A stretch of 64,000 nucleotides of DNA from Tupaia tana. Its lineage: Eukaryota > Chordata > Mammalia > Scandentia > Tupaiidae. The notes under the pieces are model-generated. The model did no database searches. It was not told the DNA's origin and worked only from the letters and a program-made list of their open reading frames with translations. Both the position numbers and the translations under genes were made by a program. The stretch lies in NCBI GenBank assembly GCA_026018925.1, contig JAKSZU010000018.1:1798001-1862000 (forward strand), written 5' to 3'. Below, in pieces: positions 50,941-63,760 of this stretch (position 1 is its first letter; each line of letters starts with the position of its first letter).

Positions 50941-53900
50941 GTGGGTCTCCCTGCAAAGCAAGGACTGCTGACTCGCAGGCCGTCGGGGCAGAGGGCACCT
51001 TTGAGGCCCATGTCCCCCAGAGCCAGCCCGTGGGCGTCTAGAACAGTGGCTGCTGGCCCTCCGCTCATGGCTTTGCCCCGCGACTCTCGAAGGGGCCGTG
51101 GGCGAGTGAGGAGTCCAAGCCCATAGGCCGCCGCCTGCCCAGCCGAGCGGTTCTGGACGTGGTGACCCCTCTTGTCTCCTTTCCCTGTGGACTCGGGCTG
51201 TGGTTTATGATGTGACAGGAAGGGAGGCCGTCGGGCAGGTGCCCCGCCATCCCCAGGCAGTGTGGCCATGCAGTGCTGCAGGGACCTGTGCCCACAGCCA
51301 CGGGCCGTGCCAGGTCGGCTGTGGCTCCTCCAGATCACCTCAGGCGTCGCAGAGTGCCATCCCCAGCCGGCACAGTGTGCCCATGCTCCTGGTCACCTGG
51401 AGGTCATTAGGAGTGCCCGGCTCCTAGAGGGCCTGGCCGGGCTGGAGCCACGCTGACTCCCAACGTGACCTTCCTGCCGCCCGGGCCTGGCCGGGGAAGC
51501 CAAGCCCTGGCTTCCCAGCCGCAGGCTCCTGGGTGTAGCCAGCCCGCGTCACATGGTGATTCGGGAGCCAGCCCGCAGGCCCGCACCCGAGGGTGACCTC
51601 CGTGACCAGGTCCCTCACTGGACGCGAAGCCGATCAGACTAGGGAGGCCCCTGTGTGGAGTGCCCGCTGCCACCACAGGCCTGTGGCCGGTCAGAGATGA
51701 CGGCTCAGGAAAGAAGCTTCTGGAAAGCAAGCTGTCTCTGTTGTGTCCGACTCCAGGAAGGGTCCATGGCGTGGGGCTTCAGGGAGCAGGGGAGACTGAA
51801 GGCCACCCCCGAAGGACACACCGCCCCCCAAGGACGCACTGCCCGCTGTGCGTGAATGCACAGCTGGGGACAGCAGCGCTGCCTGGCAGAGGAGCCCTGA
51901 GCTGCTGCGCATTCCTGCCTGATCTGCCGTGGCGTGTTCGAGGCTGTTACTAAGCCCCGCCCGGCTCCAGCCTGCGGAGGGCTTGGGTTGCAGGTTTCTC
52001 CAGGTGGCCAAGGCCCAGCTGGACCTCATCCTCATGTGGCGCAGACACGGAGAACACGGACTGGACCTGCACAGACATGGGAATGCGTCGTCACGGGAGT
52101 GGCCTGGGCGCCGGGAAGGCCCATCTGAAGTAGATTGTGCACCTTAGGCCGAGGGGAGTGGACAGGGACAGATGGGGGGAGGCAGGTGTGTGATGGCGCC
52201 GCCCACCACCTGCCCTGCTCGGCTGCCCAAGAACTGGCAGCGCGGACCCTGGACCCTAGGGAGCAGGGGCCCTGTGGGCCGCTGCTCGTTCTTAGGTTCG
52301 GACCACGCAGGCATGAGGCGTGGGCACCCTCCTTTTGCAGGCACCCGCAGTTTGGCATTCCACAGAGTAAGGGGGTTCAGGAACATCCTGACACAGGGCT
52401 GCAGTTCTGGGGAGCACTGGTCCTGGGGGCCCAGTGGTGGCCAGCCCTCCCCCGCCTCCCCCTGGAGCAGCTGTATGGCCTCTGCAGCTTTTCTTGGCCA
52501 CATCTTCCTCCAGCCCCCAGCTCCCAGCCCAGAGCCCCCAGCTCCCAGCCCAGAGCCCTGGGCCCCCGACCCCCAGCTCCCAGCCCCTAGCCCTGGGCCC
52601 CCGACCCCCAGCTGCTGCAGCAGGCTGGCCCTGCCGGGCCCCAGTGGCCTGTGGCCGTCATAGCTTTCAGACAGCCTCCGTTTCCCCTCGTTGGTTTCTC
52701 CCAGGCAGGAGGCTACCTTGGAAAGGACACAGCATGGATGTGTTTACACGGAGAATACAAAGCGGGGACCAGCAGTTAGCGTAATGACTATGTCACTGGA
52801 TTCCCATGTAGTCAACCACAGTTCGAGTCCCAAACTGGGTGGCTTAAACTCACGCCGGGCGCGTGTGTGTGCGTGCCCAAGATCCTGAGAGGAGGATGGA
52901 GGAGAAGGGATTGCAGTGTGGTCATCCCCCCTGGGGTGATTTCTCACTTTCTGTCTCTCTGTCTCTGTCTTTCTGGTGAGCACACGTGCCCTATAGCAAA
53001 ACCTTCTCCAAAAAAGAAAACGCACACATAGGCAGCCTCTCGCCGGCGCCTTTGAAGGCCGAGTCAGCGCCACTTCTTGGCCCTCAGAGTCAGTTTTCTG
53101 CCTCGCTGACCACACCGCCTGACCCGTGGCTGGGCCTGGGCAGGAGAGCGAACTCATGAGGCACCTGGGTGGGGGGCAGGCGGTGCTTCCGCCTCCCTCC
53201 TCCTCTGTCGGCTTCATGCTGCATCCGGACAGGAGGCAGGTCCTCGTCCTCGGCAGCTCAGACGTGCTCTGGTGACAGGCCCGCCCGCTGCCCCTCTGCC
53301 CTCCACTGGAGGAGGCAGGACGGGAGTGGAGGCCCTCCTGCTGCACAGTCTGGCAGGCGCCTTTGTGCCGCGTCGGACTGACTGCGCAGGACGCCAGGGA
53401 GACAGGCCGGTGAGCCGTGAGGGGCCGGCCTCAGGCCGGCAGGACGCCCGCCCTCCAGCCACGGGCCCTGCGCATCCGCGATCCGGGCGGCCCCTGGGAG
53501 GAGGGCGGAGCCACGAGCGGGCGCGGAGCCGCTGGGCACTGAACAGCGTGGCGTCCTGGCCTCAGCCCCACAGGTCTTGCTCAGGGGGCCCTGGTGCTGC
53601 TGCGCGGTTTGGACATCTAAGGGGCTCCCACAAACCCATGCTGGAAAAGCAAGAGACGGGAGACCGCGTCGTCGCCCGTGGTGTCAGCGTGGCCACGTGG
53701 CTCTCGGCAGCATCCAGCTCTGAGGAGGGTGGCCCCGGGCCTAAACCAGGGCCCCTCTGGAAGTGCCCGAGAGCAGGCGGTCACAGCCAGGACGTGGCCC
53801 TGGCGCCGAGGGCTGGGGCGTGTGAGGCCAGTCCGCACAGAGGGTGGCCGCGCCTGGTGGGGTTTTAAGGAGGGAGTGTCTGTGAGGTGCAGGTGGCTGC

Positions 53901-54779
53901 CCTGTCCTGTGGCTGCCCCAGACCTTCCCGCACCACCGTCCTGGTCAGGTGTCCCACGTGAGCAGACGTGCCTGCTGTCTCGGGATTGCTGTGTAGTGAG
54001 CATGGGACTTAGAGTCCGAGCATGTGAGACTTTCACGTGTCCACTGCACCGAGAAGCCTCGGGCACAAGCACACCCAGCGTGCCGAGGTTCCTTGAGCTT
54101 GTGACAATCGGAGCAGGTGACCGTAGGCTCAGAGAGGCTCCCCTGACGCCCTCAGAGGGCAGAAACCCGGGCGAAGGCAGGGCAGCGGGCTGGCTCCCCC
54201 ACCGGGCCCGGCAGTCTCGGCCAGGTCCTGGTTCCTCTGTGCCTCTGCTGCTCATGCCGAGCGTGGCAGCAGCTGTCAGGGAAGAGAATGGTCCTTACAG
54301 GGGGACAGGTCAAATCCTCTGCACGCCAGGAGGTGGCACGTCACATGTGCCATTCTGCCCCCCGTCCATGTCCAGCTCAGTGGGAGGGGACCACGCGGAG
54401 GCGGGGTCAGCCGGGCTGCAGTGAGGTGAGCAGGCTGCACCTGCTGGCGACCGCCCGGTGTCGGCACACCCGCCATCGTCCCACTGTTGGGAGCCCATTG
54501 GTAACTCCAGCCTCAGACAGTGCCCGTCTGTCCAGAGCCTGCTCGGGTGCCGGGAGGTGGGCACGGGAGGGCAGGGGCGACATGGTCTGCCTGGCACCCA
54601 GCGAGCAGCGTGCCTGGGCTTCTGTGAGCGCCCAGCCGGAGGCCACTCAGCTGTGCTGGCCGTGCAGTGGTGCTGTCATGTGGGGCATGTGACAGCCCAC
54701 ACGCGGAGGGCCTCTGCCACGCAGGTCTCAGGGTACGGGGGCTTTCTAGTCTCCACAGAGAGGTGCAGACAGAATCCGA
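50941..54779. other. Intergenic gap between convergent KLHDC4 and JPH3
   Basis: Contains one SINE (52.77 kb) and a small run of ccccagctcccagcccagag repeats near 52,515-52,610. No gene recognised on either strand. Confidence 0.65.
52769..53017 (+). mobile_element. tRNA-derived SINE, intergenic between KLHDC4 and JPH3
   Basis: gggaccagcagttagcgtaa, B box gttcgagtcccaa, gccctatagcaaaaccttctcc and an A-rich tail. It is the last clear copy in the window. Confidence 0.92.
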
Positions 54780-54798
54780 GCTGCTAAGAGCAGGAATC

Positions 54799-54804
54799 TT
54801 TATT
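54799..54804 (-). terminator. JPH3: JPH3 distal poly(A) signal AATAAA
   Basis: AATAAA on the - strand (tttatt on +), followed on the - strand by agattcctgctctta and a TGT-rich stretch. Beyond it the sequence changes to ordinary intergenic DNA. Confidence 0.7.
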
Positions 54805-55035
54805 TGGTTCACTTCAGGTCTGCAGCAACCACTCAGTATTAAAAAAGAGAAATGGAAAGTAAGATGTACAAAAAGATGCCATCCCCGTGAGAAAGCAGCG
54901 TTATCAGAAACGGACCCCTACTGGCCTCCCCCACCCGTGTCCCCGAACCACACCGTGAGCAGGGGCGGGGGCAGGCAGGGTGGGTAACGGAAAACAGTAA
55001 AACTGCAGTTAACTGGAACATGCTCTCGTCGTCCG

Positions 55036-55041
55036 TTTATT
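55036..55041 (-). terminator. JPH3: Possible proximal JPH3 poly(A) signal
   Basis: A second AATAAA on the - strand lies about 1.2 kb after the stop codon, within an A/T-rich patch. Its use would shorten the 3' UTR by about 240 bases. Usage cannot be judged from sequence. Confidence 0.4.
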
Positions 55042-56257
55042 TCTGGTTAAAAATATAGCAATCCAGTGCAGTGTAGTAAAGAAATCTGCTCGAAAGGTAG
55101 CAGAGGACAGCTCGACATAAGCAAAGCAAGGCAGAGCCACGGACGGCTGTCCCCAAGGACTGGACGGGAGACCGGCCATGCCCAGGCCCGCTGACGCGTC
55201 CCCACCGCGAGAGCTGGGCCCAGGCCTGGACACCCTGGCCCCTCGCTCGTCAGTTTGGAGGAGGAGCCCACCTGGCGGGGAGGACAGACGCAGGCCCTTC
55301 CTCTGAGCAGAACGAGCTACAGGTGTGTGGGGAGGTGGGGGTGGGCAGCAGCTCCGGAGTCTGAAGCCACCGGGTTCAACCACATTCCTGTCCCGAGACG
55401 GGCCCGCTGCGGAGTAGCACTGCTGAGGCAGGCACCGTGCACAGGTGTGCACACCCGCAGAGGTAGCAGCGGAAAGAACGTCCTTTACGGGCCCTAACCC
55501 GGGGACGCATGTGCTCGGAGCCCAGGAGTGACAGCAGACCGTCCATGGCCCGGGGCCCCGTGCTCAGGCAAGCCCAGTCGGATCCAAGAGGCCCAGGGCA
55601 TCTGCAGCACGGCAGCCCTGGGGCCTGGTGGGAGGGTGACCAGAGGGGCGGACAGGTGGACAGCGGGAAAACAAGGACTTGGTGCTGAGACGCGGTGTGG
55701 GGGGTGGCCCGGGCAGGCCTGGGCAGTGCGAGAGGAGGCAGGGCCGTGTCTGTCTCGGGGAGAGGAAGGCCTCCTCCCTGTTCCTTCCGTAAGTGCAGCA
55801 GATGTCAACTAGGACGGGGCCCGGGCTGGCCGAGGGGACAGGACGCCTGCCCCACACCTGACACCGTCCCACATGGAGGCCACACAGCTCTGCACTCCAC
55901 GGGAGCTGCCGCCCTGGGCTGGCCGAGCCGGGCTGCCCTCCTGCGGGTCCTGTCCCGGCCGCCGCCTCCTCCCATGCCTGACAGCAGGAGTGAGGATGGG
56001 GTTCTTTTCTGCCCTGGGCTGCCGAGGCCCCTCTCCACGTCCAGCTGGAGGGTCATCGTGCCGGCCGCCTTCGGCCATGCCACACAGCATAGTGTTGTAC
56101 AAGCAGAGATTTTGGCTAAAATCCAAAAAACATTACCCAGAAAAAAAGGCAAACTGTGAGTAATACCCAATCACGGTCTTCGGTGGACAGACTTGGAAGT
56201 CGTTGGGCTGTGCGTCACCATCTTTTCCTTCTGTCATTCTGCTATCGGGACCGTCTC

Positions 56258-56338
56258 TCAGATGAAAAAGTTAATAAACAAGATGGCGACTCCGATGTTC
56301 AGCAAGATCACCATGACTACCAGAATGGGCGCCGAGCC
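56258..56338 (-). CDS. JPH3: JPH3 terminal exon: C-terminal ER membrane anchor
   Basis: On the - strand the acceptor is ctctgttccag|GGCTCG. The exon codes 26 residues, GSAPILVVMVILLNIGVAIL then FINFFI, and stop TGA at 56,260-56,258. This is the single hydrophobic tail segment that holds junctophilins in the ER membrane, and it joins in phase 0 after ...ELKAST of the previous exon. It matches human JPH3 as recalled essentially residue for residue. It is short and on the - strand, so it is easily missed. Confidence 0.97.
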   Translation of the reverse strand, partial: GSAPILVVMVILLNIGVAILFINFFI

Positions 56339-59300
56339 CTGGAACAGAGCAGAGCAGGAGAGTGATTACCTCGCACGCTGTCTGCCTCTGGGGCGTCCGC
56401 TTCCCGCACCCCTCCTCCCGCCTTAAAGCAGGCCAGAAGCTCCAAGAGGGGAGACAGGCCCTGGACTGGCCTTCAGAGGGAGGGCTCTGCGCTCGCTCCT
56501 GGAGTCCTGCTCTGGGCATCCCTGGAGCCACGTGGCTGCCACAGCCAGCACCATGTGGCCCCCTGGCACGAGCCTCCAGCACCTTCCTGGAACCCCACGT
56601 GGCAGCCTCGGGCACAGCCCTGCAGCCCAGACCGTGGCCTGCCCTGTCCGGGGCTGCCCGCCCCCATCCCACGGGAGCGCTGCCCCTCGAGACCAGGCCC
56701 TGCTATGAAACAGTCACTGTGCCGCCCTGCGTGCGCTCCTGGGAGGGGTGCGGGCCCAGGAATGGGCGGTGGGTGCTCCGCCAGCACCTCCCAGCCCAGT
56801 GCCCCAGAGTCGGGCTGCCCAGGAAGGCCGGTTGTCCTGCCCTCGTCTCCCCTCCCCACGAGTGACTGGCCTGCAGAAGCAGGCCGAGGGGCGTGCACCC
56901 ACCGGGAGTTCCCCCTCCCAGGGGCAGAGCGCCCAGGCCGGAGGGGAAGGGGTGGGCTGGGCGTGCTTCCTCCTCCTGCTGTCTCTGGCTCCTAGCGTGC
57001 TCCCGGCAGCATGGTCCGGGTGGCCAATGCGCACTAAGCCAAGCCCAGCTGCAGCCACGAGTCAGTGTGAGACGGAGCGCAGTGCCCACACACGGCCGAC
57101 GCAACCCGGAGACGGAAGGCCTCATGCTGCCTGAGTCCGTGCACATGAAACGCCCAGGCCAGGGAACGCCAGGGACTGCACACGCAGTGCCAGGGCTAGG
57201 TGTGGAGGCTCTGTGGCTCTGAGCCCGCTCGTGCCGTCAGACGGTGTGACAGCGTCTCGCTGGGGAGCCATCCTCCTGCCCCAGCCTCCCGCACGGCCGC
57301 AGCAGGAAGCGAACTGGGCCCCTTGCGGCCTCACCCACCACGGCAGCAGCGATGGGAATGTCCTGCGTCAGGATGGGGGTCGCACGGCTCTGAGCACCCA
57401 CAACCACGGACGCCGTATGCTCTAGCAGCGGACTGCATGGTGCGGGACCTCTCCAATAAGGCCGTGACCCTGGGACGGGGAGTGCGGAGAGGGAGGGGCG
57501 CCGGCCCCCCGGGGAGCCTGCAGGCCGTGGTGGAGTGCCGGCTGCTGTGTTGGCCAGGCTCTGGAAACTCCCCTGAACCCTGTGAGGCCACAGCAGACTC
57601 CCAGGGCCTCGGCACAGAGCGCCCACCGTCCCGGCTCTGCTCGGCAATGCAGCCCTGGCCTAGAGCACTCGTGTCCTCAGGAGAGGAGCTGGGTATCCCT
57701 CTGCTGGGAGCCATGGTCGGTGACGCCCAGGCACCCCACCTGAGGTAGCCATTCCCTGCGTGGCCTGTGGCCCATGGCAGGGTCCCCAGGAAATCCGGCC
57801 TACTCTATCCTGCCCTGCCCCCATGGTGAGGACTGGTGGTCCAGGCCAGGGGCAGCTGGGGGGGAGGGGGCCCCAGCTCTGCTGCAGGTGGCTTTCAGCC
57901 AGGAGGGCCCTGCTGAGACTGTCAGCTGCCCGTCCTCCACTATGACCCTCGTGGGGTGTGGAGATGTCACCTTGCCGGGAGCCCGGGCAGAGGGTGGCTG
58001 TGGAGGGCGGAACCTAGTGCCGGGCGATGGTGGTGGGCCCACAGGGATCTCCACGCTCCTGTTCCCTAGCCCAGTGCACTGGCCAAGTGCAGGCCGTGGC
58101 GCCTCACCTACCCAGCACCCCTGTGCAGACACAGCCAGAGGCCCAGTCCTCGAGGCAGGAGGGACGACGTCTGTAAACAGCGGTCACCCCCACCCCCGCC
58201 CCCTGCCGGTTGGTGCCTGTCAGGATGGCCAGGGGCTCCCTGTAGCGGCTGCACACCAAGGCCGACCTGGAGCGCAGTCCTGCGCATGCACGGCCCGTCA
58301 GGAGCTGCAGTCATGGCTTCAAGGAGCCAGTACATTAAGCTAAGTATAGACCCCGTCCCCGCCTCTCCCACTGCTGCCCGTCTCTGCTGCTCCTGAAATA
58401 AACGCACACACAGGACTCCGGAGGCTGCGACAGAACGTGAGGCTGTCCGTACACGCTCCCCAGAAGCCCACAGGGCTGTGCTCTGCAGGTGGGCATGGCG
58501 GTGTGGGAGGCACTTCAGGGACCAGTCAGCGAGGAAGGAGTGCCACGGAGCAGCAGAGATGGGCCTCAGAGGCTAGCCACCTTCCAGGGCACGAGGCTGT
58601 CACCGTGTGACGCTCTGGGGTGGGACAGGCAGGAGAAACCAGCCCCCTGGGGGCTGGACAGATGCCACCGCGCAGTGAGTGTGGACTCACAGAGGGCAGG
58701 CCCACCGCCAGCCAGGCCAGGCGCACCCCTGCTCTGGGGACAGAGCCTCGTCTGCCAGGACCCTGCAGGGCACAAGCTCTGGGTACATGTCAAGCGTCCC
58801 TTTCCCGAACTGCTTGGACCTGGAGTGTGTCCGGAACGCTTGCACGTGCGCAGTACCCTGGGACGGGCCGCGGCCCCGGCGCCTCGGTCTCCAGGCGTGC
58901 AGCCGGGGCACTTCCCCTCATGCTTTTGTACCACAGCACGTTGTCCACGGCCTGCCAGGAGAGGTCGGCTGTGGGCTCTTCCACTTGTGGCATCAACACA
59001 TTTTGGAACCTCAGCCAGCCACGGTGGCACAGTGGACGTGGCACTCTGCAATGCCACCAGGAGGCCCTGCGTGCACGTCTTGCAGTCTGTCCTGTCTCCA
59101 CACATGGTGGGCATGCGTGTGTGTCTCGTGACCTTGTGGGCTGAGCCTGAGGAGGGCATGGCGTGAAGACCCTGCCGTGCCCACTCAAACTCCCGACCTC
59201 TCACGAGAGCCACGAGCCTAGATGTTAGCCTGTGCCCCGCTTCACCCACGGGACCAGGGGCCGGGGCGCTGCCGGGCACTGGGAGGGGCATAAGCTGGTG

Positions 59301-60112
59301 AAGGGAACCCTGCCAGGCTGAGACCAGGGTGCACGCGTGGCCCCCACACTCCCTACCATTTGGCCACGGGAGCAGAGCATCCGGGTGGAGCATCTCGGGA
59401 GGTCCCTTCTGAGTTCAGAAGCTCCACGCTGAGACATGCCCTCCAGCCTCACCCACTCCGGGGCAGGGGGAGGCGGGTCTTCCCTCCAAACCACTTGCCG
59501 TGCCATGGAAGGAGTTGATGGAAAGCAGGGTGCCAGGGGAGGCCCAGTGTGAGGTCATGGTGCCCCCCACTTCGGGAGGCAGGAGAGCGTAGGCCGCTGC
59601 CCCTCCACGTCTGTCCCAAAGGTCTGGGGTGTGGCCCGGGGACCTGCATTTCTGATGGCCACCCAGGAAGCACTGCCATGGTGTTCTGGCCCCAGGGTTC
59701 CCACAGGGAGGGACGTCTTGGCGCTGGCCCTGGCCTGACGCTGCCATCTGGGCCACCCCAGGGCACGTCATGGAAAGAGCTTAGGAAACAGGCGGTGGCT
59801 GGGCAGAGGGCCCCGCCCGCGCCAGCCCCAGCCCTGCCCCTGGTCCTCCGCCCTGTCTCCAGGGCACAGGACACTCCTGAGGGCAGTGCCCACGCGGACT
59901 GCAGTCCAGGAGGGCGAGCGCTCTGAGCAGCGAAGTGTGAGTCCTTTCTAAAGGCCTGGGCCCGGGAGGAGCGTGCTCCTGGACCCTTTTAAACGACACA
60001 ACTTCATGTGGCCTAAGGAAGTGTCCCCTGGCCCTCGGTCCTGAGAGCCGCCCCTCCTAGCCACCCCGGGCAGCCCTGGGGCCCAGGCCGGCACAGAGGC
60101 CCTGACACTCAC
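56339..60112 (-). other. JPH3: JPH3 last intron
   Basis: This is a GC-rich 3.8-kb intron with no other exon that could be supported. It holds no copy of the SINE family seen elsewhere. A weak tRNA-like patch near 59,020-59,210 may be an old degenerate copy. Confidence 0.75.
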
Positions 60113-61029
60113 CGTGCTGGCCTTGAGCTCGTCTCCGTTCTCCTCATCGGACTCGAGGGACACAGGGAGGGACTTCTGGGGCGGGGAGAAGGTCAGGTCC
60201 CAGCGCAGCAGCCGGGACTCGGCCCTGTCCCCCAGCCGCAGGCTCTCCAGTTTCTGCACCGCGGGCTCCGCCGAGGAGGCCGGCCGGAGGTTCTCCTTGT
60301 TCTGGGCCTTGGCCCTCAGTCTCTGCACCGCGAAGGCCCGGTCCTCAGCACGGTGCTCCCCCGGACCCCGGCTGCAGCGCCGTTTCGGGGGGTGGGCCTC
60401 CGGCGAGTGGGCGTCCACCCGCAGCAGCGGCTTCATCTCGGCTGTGTAGCTGCTCAGGGGCTCCTCGGCCGCCTCCCGCAGCCTGGAGCCCCCTGTGCTG
60501 TGGGTGCCGGCCCGGTGCTGGCAAGTCCAGGAGAAGGCGGGGGGTGACTCCGTCCGCCGTGCCCGGGGTTTGGGGTTCCCGGGCTGCTTGTGGCCTGAGC
60601 CCCGGGTACGCAAGTCATCCACGGGCTGGCTGCTGCGGACGGCACCGCCACGGACGCCCCTGGGCCCCCCGGCCTTCTCCTCGCCCCAGCTGTTGCGGGC
60701 AGGGTCCCCTCCCCGGCCTTCCAGGAGCACCTGGATGTCCCCGCCTCGCTCCTCGTCCACCGAGACCTGCCGGGAGAAGTGGGCGACCTTGTTCCTGGAG
60801 GCGGGGGGCGGCGGCGTGGCCGTGGGGCTGGTGGGGAAGCTCTGCAGGGGGCTGTCCTCGGGGGTCAGGTCGGAAGGGGTGGTGCCTTTCCGGTACAGCT
60901 CCGGGCTTTCCTGCTGCAGGGGCGTGGCCGTGGAGAGCACCTCCATGTCCTCACAGGAGAGCTGATGCTTCGGCCTCGGGAACTCCAGCCCTTGGTCGGG
61001 AGGCGAGAACAGCATCAGCGTGGGGCTAC
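60113..61029 (-). CDS. JPH3: JPH3, junctophilin-3, penultimate coding exon (exon 4)
   Basis: On the - strand the acceptor is ggtcag|GTAGCCCC (61,029); six bases upstream ctgcag|GGTCAG (61,035) is in the same phase. The donor is AGCACG|gtgagt. It encodes about 305 residues: SPTLMLFSPPDQ..., a Ser/Thr-Pro-rich stretch (TPEDSPLQSFPTSPTATPPPP), HFSRQVSVDEE, a basic cluster PPKRRCSRG, AQNKENLRP, and DEENGDELKAST at the end. This is the divergent cytoplasmic region of junctophilins between the MORN-repeat membrane-binding part (encoded upstream, outside the window) and the C-terminal anchor. Junctophilin-3 is the brain form; it tethers ER to the plasma membrane so that Ca2+ channels, ryanodine receptors and K+ channels work together. 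The human CTG expansion of HDL2 lies in another exon, not here. Confidence 0.95.
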
Positions 61030-61126
61030 CTGACCCTGCAGCACGGCCTCGCCGGAGTGGGGTCGGGCCCCCCCAGGCTGAGGGACAGGCTCACCGAAGG
61101 GGCGGAGATAAGGGAAAGGGGGCTGG

Positions 61127-61985
61127 CACCACGTCCCCAGTGCCCTCCACGTCCCCAGTGCCCTCCCACGTCCCCAGTGCCCTCCCACGGCCCAGTGCCC
61201 TCCCACGTCCCCAGTGCCCTCCACGTCCCCCAGTGCCCTCCCACGTCCCCAGTGCCCTCCACGGCCCCAGTGCCCTCCACGTCCCCAGTGCCCTCCCGCG
61301 GCCCCAGTGCCCTCCACGTCCCCAGTGCCCTCCCACGGCCCCAGTGCCCTCCACGTCCCCAGTGCCCTCCCACGGCCCAGTGCCCTCCCACGTCCCCAGT
61401 GCCCTCCCACGTCCCCAGTGCCCTCCCACGGCCCCAGTGCCCTCCACGTCCCCAGTGCCCTCCCGCGGCCCCAGTGCCCTCCACGTCCCAGTGCCCTCCC
61501 ACGGCCCCAGTGCCCTCCACGTCCCCAGTGCCCTCCCACGGCCCCAGTGCCCTCCACGTCCCCAGTGCCCTCCACGTCCCCAGTGCCCTCCCACGGCCCA
61601 GTGCCCTCCCATGTCCCCAGTGCCCTCCCACGTCCCAGTGCCCTCCCATGTCCCCAGTGCCCTCCCACGGCCCAGTGCCCTCCCACGTCCCCAGTGCCCT
61701 CCACGTCCCCAGTGCCCTCCACGTCCCCAGTGCCCTCCACGTCCCCAGTGCCCTCCCACGGCCCAGTGCCCTCCCACGTCCCCAGTGCCCTCCACGTCCC
61801 CAGTGCCCTCCCACGGCCCAGTGCCCTCCCACGGCCCAGTGCCCTCCCACGTCCCCAGTGCCCTCCACGTCCCCAGTGCCCTCCCACGGCCCAGTGCCCT
61901 CCCACGGCCCAGTGCCCTCCCACGGCCCCAGTGCCCTCCCACGGCCCAGTGCCCTCCCACGGCCCCAGTGACCTCCACGTCCCCA
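61127..61985. repeat. 17-20-bp minisatellite in the JPH3 intron, about 45 copies
   Basis: Units read ccagtgccctccacgtcc or cagtgccctcccacggcc in mixed order, so two main variant types alternate along the array. It begins only about 100 bases from the acceptor of JPH3 exon 4, on the intron side. Stop-free frames on both strands are artefacts of the repeat. Confidence 0.96.
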
Positions 61986-63447
61986 GCCCCCACCCCAGGG
62001 GCACTTGGAGGATAACCAGTTGGTCCCAGGTCACGGCAAGAGCGATGGGCAGTAGCCCCCAGGCCGCAGGGGACTGAGGCCTAGAGGCCCTGCAGGGACG
62101 CCGGCTGGGCCTGCTCTGTGAGGCCTGAGGCCAGAGGAAGCAGCTTGTCTCACCCGCCTCGCAGCAGGGTCACCCGCCCTCACCAGCCTGTCCAGACAGC
62201 TGTCTCGGGCCACCCCAGGAGGGCCACTGGGGCTCCCCTCCGCTGCAGGGGATGGGGACACAAGGGAGCCGGGAGCAGACCCAGGCCCTGGGGGTGGGGA
62301 GGGGCGGGGACAGCCCACAGGCACTGTCGCTGCTGGACGTGGCTCTTCCAGTGCCCAACTCCTGAGTCCCTAGGGTTCCACGAGACCCACCCTCAAGAGG
62401 GGAGGACCCTCCAAAATGACCGGGGTGGTATTTCTTGCCACAGAGAAGCAGGAGTCGGGCTGGAGTCTGTTCAGCTTGGGGACATTAGAGACTCTCCCCA
62501 CCCTTTGATAGCAACAGTGACACATGCAGCTTGGAGTCCTGGGACCCTGGCGCCCCCAGCCGGCCCGAGCCAGAAGGCCACAGGAAGCCCTGGCACGCCA
62601 TGTCCTCCTCCAGGTCCTCGGCCTCTGCCAGGACGGCCACCTGTGAGGACACTGGGGCACCCAGAAGCTCTCTGTCCTGGGGTCTCGGAGCCTGGGCGCG
62701 CTCCCAGGAGGAGAGGGCAGGGGAGACGCGCTGCCTCCGTGTGGCCGGAACCCCGTGTGGGGCGGGGGCGCGGCCCGGCTCTGTGCCAGCTGGCGCTGTG
62801 CGGATCTGCAGCGTGCCACTGCAGCCATGTGTGCTGCGTATGGTCCCTGCTGGCCCAGGGCTCGGGCTGCCAGCACTGCCTGCGGGCAGCCGTCCTCCGC
62901 TAAGACGAGGCCCACGAGACGTGGCTAGGAGCACTGCGGCAAAGGCCCGGGGCAGGGCTTGGCCATGGCTGGTGTCCTGGACCCACAGGGTCCTGCCTCC
63001 TGGCCCAGGGTGGCAGCCGGGACACCGAGCAGGTGGGCAGAAACCGGGCTGTGTCCCGGTCCCCACTGAGCGCCACGTGGCCTCAGGCATGGCTCAGCAG
63101 AGGCCGAGCGGTCCCGTGGACACTGCCTGGCGGCCTCCAAGTGCAGCGTGAGCTTGGCGCCACGCCGCGCAGAATCCTGCTCCTGCCACCTCTGCCCTAG
63201 AGCCCAGCAAGCACCTCCCTGCCCGCCCTACTGCGCGTGGCCACGCGTCTCCACGCGTCTCCACGGTCCCCGCCTGGGAGTGTTGCCCTAGGCAGAAACG
63301 GGGAGCTCGGACGTGAGGAAGACAAGCCGCAGGGCACACTGACTAGCACCCGCCGCTAGCAAGCCCGCGGACCGGCGTCCTCCGCAGGGCGGCCCGGAGG
63401 TGCACAGGAAGCGCAGGAGCAGCAGGCTGGCCCAGGCAGAGCCGGCC

Positions 63448-63760
63448 TCAGGTCTGCCCCACGGTGACACGCCCCTGCCCTCAGCCGCGGCCTCAGGTCT
63501 GCCCCACGGTGACACCGGCCTCAGGTCTGCCCCACGGTGACACGCCCCTGCCCTCAGCCACCAGCCTCAGGTCTGCCCCACGGTGACACCGGCCTCAGGT
63601 CTGCCCCACGGTGACACGCCCCTGCCCTCAGCCACCAGCCTCAGGTCTGCCCCACGGTGACACGCCCCTGCCCTCAGCCACCAGCCTCAGGTCTGCCCCA
63701 CGGTGACACTGGCCTCAGGTCTGCCCCACAGTGACACGCCCCTGCCCTCAGCCTCCGCTC
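63448..63760. repeat. Composite tandem repeat (46-bp and 28-bp units)
   Basis: cctcaggtctgccccacggt recurs eight or so times. It is followed either by gacacgcccctgccctcagcc (long unit) or by gacaccgg (short unit), so long and short units alternate. It lies in the JPH3 intron near the window end. Confidence 0.85.

Larger units (their letters stand above)
54780..56257 (-). other. JPH3: JPH3 3' UTR
   Basis: This is the - strand stretch from the JPH3 stop to the distal poly(A) signal, about 1.48 kb. It is free of SINEs and of simple tandem repeats. KLHDC4 ends about 3.9 kb away on the other strand, so the two transcripts converge without visible overlap. Confidence 0.75.

Noticed and set aside
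61015..62077. Long reading frames on both strands at 61.0-62.1 kb
   Set aside because: Produced by the 17-20-bp minisatellite in the JPH3 intron; all frames repeat the same short motifs.
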